In this document: piece by piece, positions 48,067 through 59,488 of the stretch
How the letters are laid out: each line of letters opens with the position of its first letter
How positions within the stretch are numbered: position 1 is the stretch's first letter
Origin: Brachionus plicatilis
Taxonomy: Eukaryota > Rotifera > Eurotatoria > Ploima > Brachionidae
Reading direction: 5' to 3'
DNA length: 64,000 bases
NCBI GenBank assembly: GCA_010279815.1
Contig: QEOQ01000191.1
Coordinates: 561,513 to 625,512, forward strand
Notes under the pieces: generated by a model
The model's input: only the letters and a program-made list of their open reading frames with translations
Databases searched by the model: none
Told to the model about the DNA's origin: nothing
Program-made: the position numbers and the translations under genes

Positions 48067-48550
48067 ATTAATAAAAAAATTATGATAAGATAGTGATAAA
48101 ATTATGAAAATTTACAGTTTGATACAAAATTTAGTCTATTTTTCGAAAATGATAATGGCTTTTTAAATTTTTTCGCATTCTCTATGCTCAGGTGTGACAC
48201 ATGCCCTGATCCAAAACTGTCCTCGATGGTCAAGAAGTTGGAATATCAATATGATATATCAATTTGTAGAGAATTTTACCCTGGTTAAAATGAGATATTG
48301 TTTGTTTTAATCGGATGAATTTTATATTAAAAAAACAACAAAATTTTAAGATTTTGTGAAAAAAGTGAAAATTCAGTAAAATAATCGTTTTTTTCAAATA
48401 TCTATTGACCAGAATTAGATATTGACCTGAAATTTTACATACACATTTAAAAGAGGATGAGCTATTAAATGAGTGGCTAATTAATATTCGAGTTTGATTT
48501 AAAGCACTTTTTTTAGAGTTTTTTTACATTAAAGGTATGGGTTTCCTTTG

Positions 48551-48806
48551 ATAAATATTTAGCAAAGTAAAATTTCTGATCAAATTTCAAGCGCTCAATC
48601 TTGCTCAAACATTTTTAAATGAGCAATTAAATTTCTTTGCATTTTTAGAAATTACAATCCTTTTTCAAAAGTTTAAAATTAAAGCTTTGAAATATTAAAA
48701 AAATCAAAAATCTGCGATTAAATTTAATTGTGCATCTAAAATAAAATTTTTGAGCAAGATTGAGCGCTTGAAATTTGACCAAAAATTTTACTTTGCTAAA
48801 TATTTC
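48551..48806. mobile_element. 256-bp inverted-repeat MITE
   Basis: The left arm ATAAATATTTAGCAAAGTAA ... AATTTCAAGCGCTCAATCTT pairs with the right arm AAGATTGAGCGCTTGAAATT ... TTACTTTGCTAAATATTT. The arms are about 80 bp. No target duplication was identified. Confidence 0.75.
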
Positions 48807-49300
48807 AACGATTTTAATATGAAGCTGCTATATAAAGTATATCATTTAAAAGCTAAGAGCCTAAGCTACAATATTGTATATAATCCTTAATAGTTGTACA
48901 AGGATTTGATGGCATATATATGTCATAGTAAAATTTGATAATACGTAAATTTTAAAAGTTACGGATACTTACCTTAAAAAAATTAAAAAAAAATGAAAAT
49001 AAGTAAAATATAAGGAAAAATGCAATTACTAAGTTTTTACTAAGTAAATTTGTAAACTTACATATATAATAGTAAATTTTGATATTTACGCTTAGACATT
49101 AGTAAATTACTAATAAGAATTTATTTATTTACTTTAAATTATATTTATTTTCTAAAACAGCTTCTTTATTTTTAGTAAATAACTAAAATAAAATAAAAAT
49201 CAGTAAATTTAAAAAAAACAGTAAAAACATTATTATTTTTAGATATTTTACATATTTACGCATAGATACGTAAATATAGATATTTACGTATTTTATATAT

Positions 49301-49558
49301 TTACGATAACATATATATTATATTTTTTTTAACAAAAGGGTTACCGTATATCTGGCGTTGAGATTGAGTTTGAACAAGTCTTTTGACCCTTTTGACATTT
49401 AAATTAGTCGTAACAGATCTTGGATGCCCACTTGGAATTGAATGAAATACTTTCCCAGTTTCCTTATACTCTCGTATCCACGGACCATTTGTATTTGTAT
49501 GAACTTTTCCCAATAAAATATCAATTAAATTTTGTTCAAATAATTCAAGAAATAACAA
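49301..49558 (-). pseudogene. Tc1-type transposase N-terminal fragment
   Basis: The minus frame reads GPWIREYKETGKVFHSIPSG followed by HPRSVTTNLNVKRVKRLVQ. This is the Tc1 linker between the two HTH motifs (Y-x-x-T-G-x-V-x-x-x-x-x-S-G-R-P-R). The rest of the gene does not follow directly. Confidence 0.65.
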
Positions 49559-49778
49559 ATTTAGTAAGATAATCTTTATTAATCATGTGAACAATTGAAA
49601 TAAAGCAATATAGCAATAAAGATACAGGAAGACATACTTTAAGACATACTTAAAATTTATTAAAAAACTAAAAGTGCCATAACTTAATATTATACATCAT
49701 CTTAAAGCTTATTCTTTTATCTTTCAATGAGCATATATAAGTTGGACCATTAACTTTAGACTATCATTTTCTACCTTC

Positions 49779-50428
49779 ACTAATATATTTCCAATTCGTC
49801 ATCTAATTAATATCTATTCTTCATCTAATAAATTTCTTTTTGAGATATAATTATATATATCTACACTAATAAATTAAATGGAACCTAATATATTTCGAAG
49901 TCTACTCTAATTAATTAAACCTGCCGATATTACAACCTATGAGAGCGCGCTGAAGAAGACAAGTTGGAAGAGCTTCGATGTTTTCATCCGTGGAATCAAC
50001 ATGTGCCATAGTCGTCACACTCAACAATCAAGACTTCCGCCGCAGCAAGTGTAGTTGTCCAAGCTATGACAAAACGAACATTTGCAAGCACATCATCGGC
50101 GTTGCTAGTTATTTCAAGCTATACACCATGCCACTCGAGATAAAGAACTTGCCTATGGGAGAAAAACGAAAGCGTGTTGCTCCTAAAAAAGCTATCAAGG
50201 CTCTTGTTAGGATATAATTTTTCTTATTATTTCTTATAATTTCTCATTATTTGTTTCTTATTTTTTGTTTGTTTGTCGTTTGCTTAAAAAAATAAATAAT
50301 TGATTATTACTATAAACTATCGATTTATATTTAAAATTGATTAGATGATCCCTAAATTATAAAGTGGGGCTATTTATTATTAGTGGAGCTTTATTTTATT
50401 AGTGACGATGGAAATATATTAGTGAAGG
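49779..50428. mobile_element. MULE-like element with SWIM remnant and terminal repeats
   Basis: TACCTTCACTAATATATTTCC at 49779 and its reverse complement at the right end (50408-50428) form inverted termini. Subterminal regions on both sides repeat CACTAATAWATT- or CATCTAATAAAT-like words every 20-26 bp, a plausible array of transposase-binding sites. Between them lies the SWIM-domain coding fragment. No target duplication directly abuts these ends, so the true termini may lie further out. Confidence 0.55.
49925..50217 (+). pseudogene. SWIM zinc-finger C-terminal fragment, MULE transposase-like
   Basis: The frame from 49978 reads VVTLNNQDFRRSKCSCPSYD then KTNICKHIIGVASYFKLYTM and ends RVAPKKAIKALVRI. 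It carries the SWIM signature C-x-C-x(n)-C-x-H (CSC ... CKH). SWIM fingers sit downstream of the catalytic domain in MULE transposases and in derived proteins such as ZSWIM. Upstream codons in another frame (TTYESALKKTSWKSFDVF) look like its continuation, implying a frameshift near 49980. The segment is clearly richer in G and C than its neighbours and uses varied codons. Confidence 0.7.
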
Positions 50429-50769
50429 TAAGGAAATTGTTCCCTTAACTTTATTCTTTAATTTTTTAGTCCAAATTAGACCATGGAAATTTTGGACATA
50501 AATAGGTCCTGCTGGAAAGTGGAAAGCTGACTATGTATTTTTAAACTAGACAGCCCAAAGTAACCCTGTGTAAAATTTTATGGAGATCGGTCTACCGCAA
50601 CATATTTTTTTTTTCATTTTAAAAAAGCACCGAGATTTTTTGAACACCCGTTAACTGATTAACTGAGATGTGCCCTTAACTAATTTGTGCTCTGAATTGA
50701 TTCACATGATATCTAAATTAATTTTAATGAGCTCTGTTTTATTGACTTTGGGCCCAATAATATTGGCAT
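50429..50769. other. AT-rich spacer
   Basis: No gene. It may still lie within the MULE-like element if the true ends are further out. Confidence 0.35.
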
Positions 50770-50965
50770 CAAATACATTCTGCACTATAAATAATCACAA
50801 GTTGCACTATAATATTTAAATTGCACTTTATTAATCAAGGCTGCACTATAAATAACATTCTTACACTATTATATTCCTTAATAAGCACTAATATAATTTT
50901 TATTTTGCACTAAAATAATCTTTACTAAGCACTAAATTAATGTTTAAAAAGCACTAAAATAATTT
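50770..50965. repeat. array of dispersed GCACTAWAWTAAT words
   Basis: Nine occurrences of a word like GCACTATAAATAAT or GCACTAAAATAAT recur every 19-26 bp in the same orientation, separated by unrelated A/T sequence. They resemble the CACTAATAWATT words flanking the SWIM fragment at 49779-49920 and may be part of the same element's subterminal region. Confidence 0.55.
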
Positions 50966-53193
50966 TAGACCTGAACTATTTTAATTCAGTTATAGATAAA
51001 TAAATACAACAAGCACTATTTTTTTCGAAAACTTCATTTTTTTTTAACTTCATTTTCATTAAGAATAAAAAAAAATTGTATTTATTGAAGGGCCGATTCG
51101 TTATCAAATTAACGAATTAAATAAGCGTTTAAGCTTTTTTGAATCCAGTAGGATCTACCATTAGTACTAGCTTAAGTGGGTCTTCCTCGACTACGTTTTT
51201 TTCCTAACCTATTTCCCTTAAATCACAATTAGTTTAATTCTTATTACTAATAGAGATGTTAAACAGTCTTTTAATTTTTTAATTTATTTCTGATTTTAAA
51301 ATAACTAAATAAAAAAAATTTACCTTAAAACACTTTAAATCAAGACACTAATTCAACGTTTTGTGGGTTGAGATGATTGAAAAAATTACTAATGCGAGAA
51401 CGGATAAATTTAGACTTTAGTGGCATAATAATAATATTTAATGGGATTGGTTTGAATATTTAGTTAAAATATTCAAAAAATTGTCAATATAGTTAAAATA
51501 CTCAAAATTTTAATCAAATCACATGATTTTAATACTTTATTTAAATAAAACAAAACATAAATTCAAAAAAGTAAAACCATAGATTTGTTCAGAATTTTGT
51601 CTAGTTTTGTTTAAAATAAAAAAAATTGGTTGGTTAAGTAATCCCTGGGACTAAATACAATTAAACTGAAAAAAAGTATTCTTTTTGGCTTTTTTACAAA
51701 AATAAAAATTGGCACACTTTTTTTTTCAAACAAAAATTTTTACCAGGGTGTAGAAAATTTTATTATCTTTCAGAATATATATAATTTTAAAAAAGATTTT
51801 AATTTTATCTTTGAGTAATTGAGTCTGAAAGATCTACAACTTTTTAAAGAGCTAGTTCTTTTTAGACACCTGGATATAAATTTTTTTTTCGTCCCCCAAA
51901 AAAAAAATGAAATCTAGGGTTTCAAAGGATGCAGTTTACGAATTTAAAGTCAAAAATTAGAAATTCAGATAGCACTTAAGTTTTGAATTTCTGGAACCTT
52001 TCCATGCCATGATTAACTATCGTTGAGTTACTATTTAAAAGTCCGGACTTTTAAATTAGAATCTTTTATCGAATAAAAGCCATCTTGTTTGAAGGTTCAG
52101 ATAATCTATTAGAAATACCTTTAAGTTTTATATCCAATTAATTTTTTACCCTAACAAAGCAAAATTTGACTAAAAAAATTAAAAATTTTAAAACAATGTG
52201 CCCTAAACAATAAACCACTATTTTTATTATAATTTCAAAATAAATATTGACTATTTAACTTTAAAAAATTAATTCTTATGAATCTAATGAAATTTTATTC
52301 TCATTATTTTTACTAAAATTTGAAAAACTTAGGAAGATTTTTCTAAGCTTAATATTTTTAACATAAATGTGATGACAGAAGAGCTAAAGAAGAATCTTTA
52401 GTCACAGTTCAATACTAAAGATGGCCTAACCGATTCAATCAATTTATGTCTTTCTAACATTAATGATAAAAATTATTTCTCTTTCCTATTGGAGCTTACT
52501 AAATCATTCGAAGCAGAATGATATTATTTAATTCTTTTTACTTTATTTCTTCATAGTTTTTTTATTTTATCTTCTTCTTTTTTTTTTATTATAATTGTAA
52601 AATTCTTAATTTTATACTTCTCCTTTTGGAGGTTGATTTTCATCAAACAAACTAGTAATTTGAAAATTAATATTGACTCTTTAACTTTAAAAAATTAATT
52701 CTAACGAATCTAATGAAAATTTATTCTCATGATAAATGTGAAAAAAAGCGTAGATGTTTATCATGATCTCATTTTTAACTTATCCAAAAAATAAAAAAGG
52801 AACGAATATGATAAATAAATTACTAATTATGTATTTTGACTATTATAAGTATTTGTTTTTTTTAATTGTGTAGTTTTTTGAAAAAAATTAAATAGGGAAA
52901 AAAATTGGTCTTTTAAGAGTTAAAAAACGTTATGAAGAGAAGCTTTTTCATGTTTATTTTTATTTTTTTAAACAGATTTTAATATTGTCTAAGAATTCTT
53001 TTTTAAATTTATAAAAAATTTTATGCAGAAATTAAAATCGATCCTACAAACTTGTATCAGTTTCAGTTAATTTTAATTTAAATAACGGTAAAATGTAAAT
53101 AATTTTTCATTTTTACATTTTCATATTTTTAAAAACTATTATTTTTAAAAATTTCTGAAAAATTGTGCAAAATCTATTAATAAATATAAAAAT
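50966..53193. other. AT-rich stretch with one pair of direct repeats
   Basis: No gene. A 65-bp segment (TTGACTATTTAACTTTAAAA ... GAATCTAATGAAATTTTATT) at 52241-52305 recurs at 52664-52733 in the same orientation with about 85-90 percent identity by eye. It may bracket an insertion of about 360 bp. Confidence 0.5.
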
Positions 53194-53201
53194 ATGAAAA
53201 T

Positions 53202-53478
53202 CAGAATTGTTTAAAAGTCCCAAAAAAAAGTCCAAGTCTCGACTTTTTATTTTAAAGTTGCTAGATCTATAAGCTTCATATCAAAAAATTTATATAATCT
53301 TGGGTTGTCTAATGCAATAGATTTGCCATATATCAGAATTTTCCTGCAATTTTAGCATAAATGTCTTCACAATTCTTCTTCAGTATCCAAAATTTCAAAG
53401 TTTTTGCTCAGACTTAGAAAAAAAAAAAAAATCCGGACTTGGATTTGACTTGAGACTTGTGACTTAAAAACAAATCTG
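53202..53478. mobile_element. 277-bp hAT-like MITE, family G2, with perfect 8-bp duplication
   Basis: The ends CAGAATTGTTTAAAAGTCCC and, reversed, CAGATTTGTTTTTAAGTCAC are diverged from the consensus CAGAGTTGTT. ATGAAAAT is duplicated exactly at 53194-53201 and 53479-53486. The body matches the 28325 copy (TTGGGTTGTCTAATGCAATA). Confidence 0.9.
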
Positions 53479-53825
53479 ATGAAAATGTAAAAATGAAAAA
53501 TTATTTACATTCTGCCCTAAAAAACTTCTTCTTTGCTTCGATTCGAAACCATCATCTTAATAAAAGACAATTGCTTAACCGATTATTTTTCATTGAAGTA
53601 GTTGAATTAGTTTGAATCAAGTAAAAGATACTCACTTCTTAATTTAAGTTATAAAACTTTATTTTGAAGATTAAACAACTAAAACTTATATTTAAAAAAA
53701 ATTATTTGCAAATTTTTCAAGACATTTTGAATGAACTTATAAATTTTGTTCTATTTTAGCATTTGATTTTACATTTTGAGCAATTTATTTTTCAAATTAG
53801 TAAGCTTGTAAAAGAGAAATGAAAT

Positions 53826-53912
53826 GTCTAGGGCCACACGACGTTGAATGCAACGATTCTCGCCCGATCAACTAAGTAAAGCAACGTCGAGCCCGTAAAT
53901 ACCGGGTAATCT
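53826..53912 (+). pseudogene. 5S rRNA pseudogene with internal deletion
   Basis: GTCTAGGGCCACACGACGTT, GAATGCAACGATTCTCGCCC, GATCAACTAAGTAAAGCAAC and GTCGAGCCCG follow the first about 75 nt of eukaryotic 5S rRNA. The sequence then jumps to AAATACCGGGTAATCTAGA, corresponding to the 3' end (GAATACCGGGTGCTGTAG). The segment normally containing GTTAGTACTTGGATGGGAGA is missing, so the product could not fold as 5S rRNA. There is no T-run terminator immediately after. It could alternatively be the head of a 5S-derived SINE. Confidence 0.85.
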
Positions 53913-53914
53913 AG

Positions 53915-55585
53915 AATTTGTTTTTTTAATTATTTTTAAAAAATTTTATTAAGTTCACAGTATTAATTGGATAAAAATATTTGAGAAAGACAACCCATCA
54001 AATTTAGTTATTGATCTTTAAATCAGTTTTTTTTAAAAAAATTCAAATTTTAATTTCATATAAAATCATGAAAAAGCAGCATATTTTAGAGCAATTTATT
54101 TTTCAAAAGTGAATATTTGGTTGAAAAAAATTTTAATTTTTTTAATTTTGGGTTACAAAAAAGGGAAATATTTATATTATTTTTATCTTTATTTTTTTAG
54201 ATTTCGTTATCAAAAATTTCTGGAAGTTTGAGGGTTTCATCAAGGAAAGCTGACTGTGTGAATATTTTAATATTTCAAATTTTAAAAAGAAAGCGCCGAT
54301 TCATACTATTTAGCTAATAAAAAGCTGATAATTATTTTAGAAAAGGTTAGATAGAGCAAAAGAAAGAAATCTTACTTTTAAGTCTAAAATTTTAATTTTA
54401 ATTAATTAGAATTTAATGTAAAATATAATTTCAAATTATTTCTAATCAACCGAAGTCTTTTTTTTGGAATTAGGAATTAAACAAGATCACTCAATTTAGA
54501 AAGCTTATTTCAATAAAAGCGGCCTTATTTTGAGTTTTTTTATTTTTATGACGTGAAAATTTGATCGACGAATACTTTTTGGAGCGCTTAAAAAATCTTC
54601 TGCTATGCCACGTTCATAAATTGAGGAAGATTTAGTAAAAATCATAATCCTTGCATATAAATTATCAAGAAATAAGATCCATTTTAAATGGTATCTAGTT
54701 TCATCAAGGCCTTATCAAAAAAAATTTTTATGGCATATATTTGAAGTTTTTTAGACAAGACATTTTCAACATTATCTATATAAAAAAACCTGCTAAATTT
54801 AAGAAAAAATATTAAAAAATGCTTGATTTTTCAATCATAATTATTAACTCAGCACTTATATTTTGTACTAGTATTGATAGATTATCAAATGTATAGCTTC
54901 TAATAAAGTAAAAAGAAAAAGATCTTTAGCCATCTTCATTATTAAGACATTTTACTATCATTTAATCTTTGCGTGATTTTGATTAACTTTCTGAAGTACT
55001 AATTCAATTTAATAGTCAAGAACATATGGCAAATAATTTTCTGTTTTTCATCTTTGAATCGAAATTATCTGATAAAATTATAAAAGCATTAACAAAGACG
55101 GAATTAATAATTATTTGTAACTAGAGTTAAATTTCTATTTCGAAAATAAAATCCAAAAATTAAAATTATTAGTTCTACTTTTTTTTTATAAAACTATTTT
55201 TAAAGTTAATTAAAAATCATTTTTTCCATTTTGCTGTTCCAGCAATAATACCTTGCTTTAAAGTACATTAGCTAATTATAAGAAACTAATTAGGAAAAGG
55301 ATTCTAAAAGTTTGTTACATGAAAAAGTTTTGTCTATATTGCCTTTTCATTTCTTTGAAATATTTAAAGAAGTTACTTTACATTTGATTGCTTAAAACTT
55401 CTAGATTGGGTTTTCTTCACGGAGGTAAAAACTACAGCACTATCTGAACTTGACTTTTTCGACCACAAATTCTTATTCTGCAATTATGAAACCCTAAACG
55501 CCAATTTTTTAAGGAAAAAAACGATTTTTTTGGCTCTCAAAAATTATTGTATCCTTTAAGGTTATAAAATCTCATTATTTAGTTA
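53915..55585. other. AT-rich gene-free stretch
   Basis: No gene or known repeat recognised. Confidence 0.4.
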
Positions 55586-55745
55586 CAGTACAATTTAAAA
55601 CTAACTTGTACATTTCTTTTCCTCGAATCTTCCTTTCCTTTCCTAAGAGTTGAAGAAAGGAATAGTCGAGGAAAAGAAAAGTTGAAGAAGAGTTGAGTAA
55701 GAGTCGAAGAACAAAATGCGTACAAGTTAGTTTTAATTTGTACTG
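55586..55745. mobile_element. 160-bp Tc1/mariner-type MITE
   Basis: The ends CAGTACAATTTAAAACTAAC and, reversed, CAGTACAAATTAAAACTAAC pair along with ACTTGTAC. TA dinucleotides flank at 55584-55585 and 55746-55747, the target site of mariner elements. The interior is a purine-rich/pyrimidine-rich imperfect palindrome (TTTCCTTTCCTAAG against GAAAGGAATAG). Confidence 0.82.
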
Positions 55746-55747
55746 TA

Positions 55748-57962
55748 ATATATTTATTTATTGTTATACAAAATTTTTCTCAGCTATAAAATGGTGTACA
55801 CATTTGTTTGTTTAAAAATCTGTCAAAAAATAATGACTTTAAACATATTGCTTTATTTTTCCTTAATTAATCAATGAAATTTTTTTTTTTAAATTGATAC
55901 TTTTTTAGCCTACTGGCATTTCAATTTCACGACTAGAAGAGAAAAAATCAAAATTTTCAGGACCTAATTATTTAATTGTTAATTTTATTTATGTTTAAAT
56001 GAAATATTTGTAAATTTAATCGAGATCTTTTAAAAAAAAAAATTTTGATATAAAATCAATCATGTCATGAACATTGACTTTATCATAAAATCGATTTTAA
56101 ATGCACAATTTATTTAATGGAATATCACCAAATTATAACTAGATCCTTTAACTTATTTATAAAAGAAACTTATATTGCAGTGATTAATCAAAATTTTACC
56201 ATCTTAGAGTACATGATGCTCCTTCAAATATCAATTCGCTATTGGAAAATGTTTAAAATAATTATTAAATGTATTGCTTTTAAAAGGATTTTAACTAAGA
56301 CCTGGAAAATTTTGGGATGTAGATTAATTTAAATTAATGAAAATTTTCGAGAAATATAAAACGAAGAGCTTTTGAGTGTGCATAAGTAGATTTTGACATT
56401 AAATATTTAATCTTTTGTATTTTTCCCAGTAGCTGAACCATATTTTCTTTAAATTGAATTAACTAATGACAATTTTTTTATTAAAAAACTCATTATATTA
56501 AGTGCGCAAAGTATTCACGTATCTATTTTTTAAGTTTTTCTTGTATCGACTCGACTATCTGATTTATTTGCTAGCATCATACTTTTTTTGCATTTTTCAT
56601 GATCAGGAGGACAAAAATATGTATTTTTAAGGGTTGAAAATGCGTAATAAAAATTGGATTTTTTTCTTGATATTTTAATTGTTTAATTCAAAAGAATATA
56701 ATTAATCAACGGATATTTTTTTACCAAGAAATTAAGGAGAATTAAGTTAAAGAAGATTTTTTTCTTTTGGGCTCAAGAAAAATTTATTTAGCATGTTTCA
56801 CTATGTGGCAAATTTTTTTAAAAATTAATTTTATCTTTAATCTTTTTTTTAAAAAGCTAAAATTATTTGTTTATTTATTTATTTGTGCCGAGCTTAAGCT
56901 CCTTCAGAATAAAAAACATAAAATAAAAATAAAAAATATTAAAAATTTTAAATAAAATAATCAAAATAAAAATAAATAATTAAAATTTAAAGTTAAATCT
57001 AATAAAATAAAATATAAAAAAATTTTAAATAAATTGAAAAGAGTTATCATTGTTGCTGCATGTTTAGGGAGCGAATGTTTCAGGAAAGAAATGAGAAGAT
57101 AAATTGTAAGCAAATATTCTTGGTTCAATTTTTAATTATCAACAATCATATTCGTTTTAATGTGGTCTTAGATTCTTGGTTGCATGTGTCAGAAAAATCT
57201 TTGTTGTTAAACAAGACACTGAAATCTAAAAATTTAATCGAGTAAAATAAAAAAAAAGTTTATTAATAGAGTTTTTTTTAATTTTTTTTTTTAATTTTGA
57301 AAAAAATTCTTAATTATTTTAGAATGCTTTTTAAATTTTCTCTTCAAATTTTATTAAATTTAAAAAAATATAAAAAAATTAACTACTTATTTGTTTTATG
57401 AAATAATGAAACATTATTGGTGGTTAATATTATTTTAGCTAAATTCAACCTGCCGGTCACTACCGCTTCTTGACAATTTTTATTCAATTTTTTTTTCTGG
57501 CAATCTTAAATGATCTTGTGATTGTTTCCTTGACTAATTGCAATAAATAATAAGAAAAATATATTCTTTCAATAAAAATCATACAAAATCAATGTTGGAT
57601 CGTGTCACAGCTGTAATTGAGGACTCAGAACGTTACTGATCCTATCAGCTATGTCTATCATTTTTAAAATTTAAAATCCACCCATCAATGTCAAAAATAT
57701 GAATTGCAGAGCTTAAAAATGAATTTTCACTCTCACTATATTTATAGGCTTTAATTCCGCAAAATAATCTCATCTCTATATTTTATTAACTTTTTTTAAT
57801 AAAAATCAACTTATTAAGCACTTAAAATAGATTTATTGTCTTTGTTTAAAAATTTCCTAGTATAAAAATAACTTTTCAAACCTAACTGTAATTTAAAATT
57901 TTTCATTTATTGAATCTTAGATAATTTTAAAATAGCTCAACTAATTAAGTCGTCTTTTTTTT
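55748..57962. other. AT-rich stretch upstream of opsin 3
   Basis: Open frames here (for example 56117-56332, 57060-57245) show no recognisable family and no splice partners, so I do not call them genes. A LINE 3' tail lies within it at 56868-56912. Confidence 0.4.
56868..56912 (-). mobile_element. LINE 3' tail, minus strand
   Basis: The reverse complement reads CTGAAGGAGCTTAAGCTCGG followed by CACAAATAAATAAATAAAC, the same hairpin and AAATA-type tail as the LINE ending at 40096. Confidence 0.75.
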
Positions 57963-59488
57963 ATGGAGACCAATCTTTATTTAAAAAATCAAGGTAACGT
58001 CACCAAAAATTTATTTTAAAAAATTTTCAAATTCTTTTTAAAAATAATTATTTTTTCTTTTTTAAGTAAATGTTGATTCGTTTGAAGTAGAGCCTCCTGT
58101 AGAGTGCTACAAACTTCGGATCATTGGAGTTTATTGTTTGATCCTTTTTATCTTCGGTATAGTTGCCAACTCAGTATTGCTGTGGATTTTGATCCATTTC
58201 AAAGAATTGAGAAACTCAATGAATGCGTTTATACTTGCTCTAACTATATGTAATTTCTTAGGATCAATGGTACAAATGCCTATGGTAATTGTTAGCAATT
58301 TTTGTTGCAGGTAATATCAATATCCAAGTCCATGGTCTAATTTAAAGCAGGTCTTTTTGATGCAGAAAAAATTTTCAAGAAATCTATTTTGGACTAAAGA
58401 AAAAATTTTAATTTAACAAAATGAGTTCCAAAATTGCTTTATCTTCTTAATCTTCTTAAATTTTAAAATATTTATTAAACTCATGAAATCATTTTAGTCC
58501 TGCTTTAAATAAAAATGCTTTTTACTTAACAAACTCATATAAATCGTTCATTTGTTTTTTTTTTATACAAAGATGGATTTTTGGAAGAAATGGCTGTATT
58601 TTCGCTGGATTTGTGATGTACGCGATCGGATGTACTAGTCTTTTTTTGCTAACCGCAATATCATTTGAAAGGTAACATTTTTAAAAAAATCAAAGCTTTA
58701 AAATAAAATTATTTTTTTTTAAGGTTTTACATTATTTATAAGCCACTTAGTATTAAAAAATTGGATTACAGATTTTCGATAACCATAATTGCTATTTGTG
58801 CTTTATGTGGAATATTGTGGGCTGCGCTGCCAATTTTCGGCTGGTCTCATTATTCGCTAGAGGGAGCTCTAACAAGCTGCAGTGTTGAATGGAATGAAAG
58901 GTTTGATTTAAAACAGGAAAATATTTTGATTTTATAAAAAATTTAATAAAAGAACTTTGAACGTTGTGAGCTACAATATCACAATTTTTACTTTTGTTTA
59001 TGTGCTACCTTTGTGTGCAATTATATTCTCGAATATAAAGCTAGTAATCATGGTAAAATTTAAATGTGATGGTGAAAAGAATTAAATTGACTTTTGAATT
59101 TAGATTCGTAATTTACCAAAATTCTTAAATAACTCAAATGGAATCTTTAAACGAAAAATGATCAAAAAAATTCGAGTAGAAAAAGAGCTCACTATTTCGG
59201 CACTTATTTTAATAGGTTTAAATTTAATTATTATTTTTTTGAAGTTAAAAATGTGTTTTTTATTAAATTAAAGCTGGCTTCATGATCAGTTGGACACCTT
59301 ATGCAATTGTAAGCATGTACACTGCTTTTTTTAATCATGGAAAAATGGATCCACTTAGTGCCACAATCCCGTCGCTATTTGCCAAAGCATCGCTTGTCTG
59401 GTCATCCGGAATTTACATTTTCACAAACAAACAAGTGTTTAAAAAATTTAAGAAGCATTTTTTTAATTTAATAGAAAAAAAAACTTAA
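57963..59488 (+). CDS. Opsin 3, seven exons, 325 aa, extra 5' exon and short tail
   Basis: Exons: 57963-57993, 58067-58310, 58573-58671, 58724-58900, 58953-59052, 59104-59215, 59274-59488; 978 nt in frame. The 31-nt first exon (METNLYLKNQ) supplies an N terminus that opsins 1 and 2 encode in a single exon. The middle exons have the same lengths as in the paralogs. It keeps FAKASLVW with the retinal lysine (residue 292), SSGIY instead of NPxxY, NKQ, and SLEGALTSCSVEW. The protein stops at KHFFNLIEKKT, so the last intron and the Ser/Thr-rich tail of opsins 1 and 2 are missing. The 5' half is the most diverged of the three (IHFKELR, NFCCR); the 3' half is nearly identical to opsin 2. AATAAA at 59548-59553. 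Confidence 0.88.

Noticed and set aside
53533..53595. tRNA-like sequence on the minus strand (GGTTAAGC ... GGTTTCGAATCG)
   Set aside because: Box A- and box B-like words are present, but the T stem does not pair and no acceptor stem was found; at best a decayed tRNA-derived SINE head.
56117..57245. Three ORFs of 61-71 codons
   Set aside because: Composition is dominated by K, I, N, F and L as expected from random AT-rich DNA; one includes a LINE tail.
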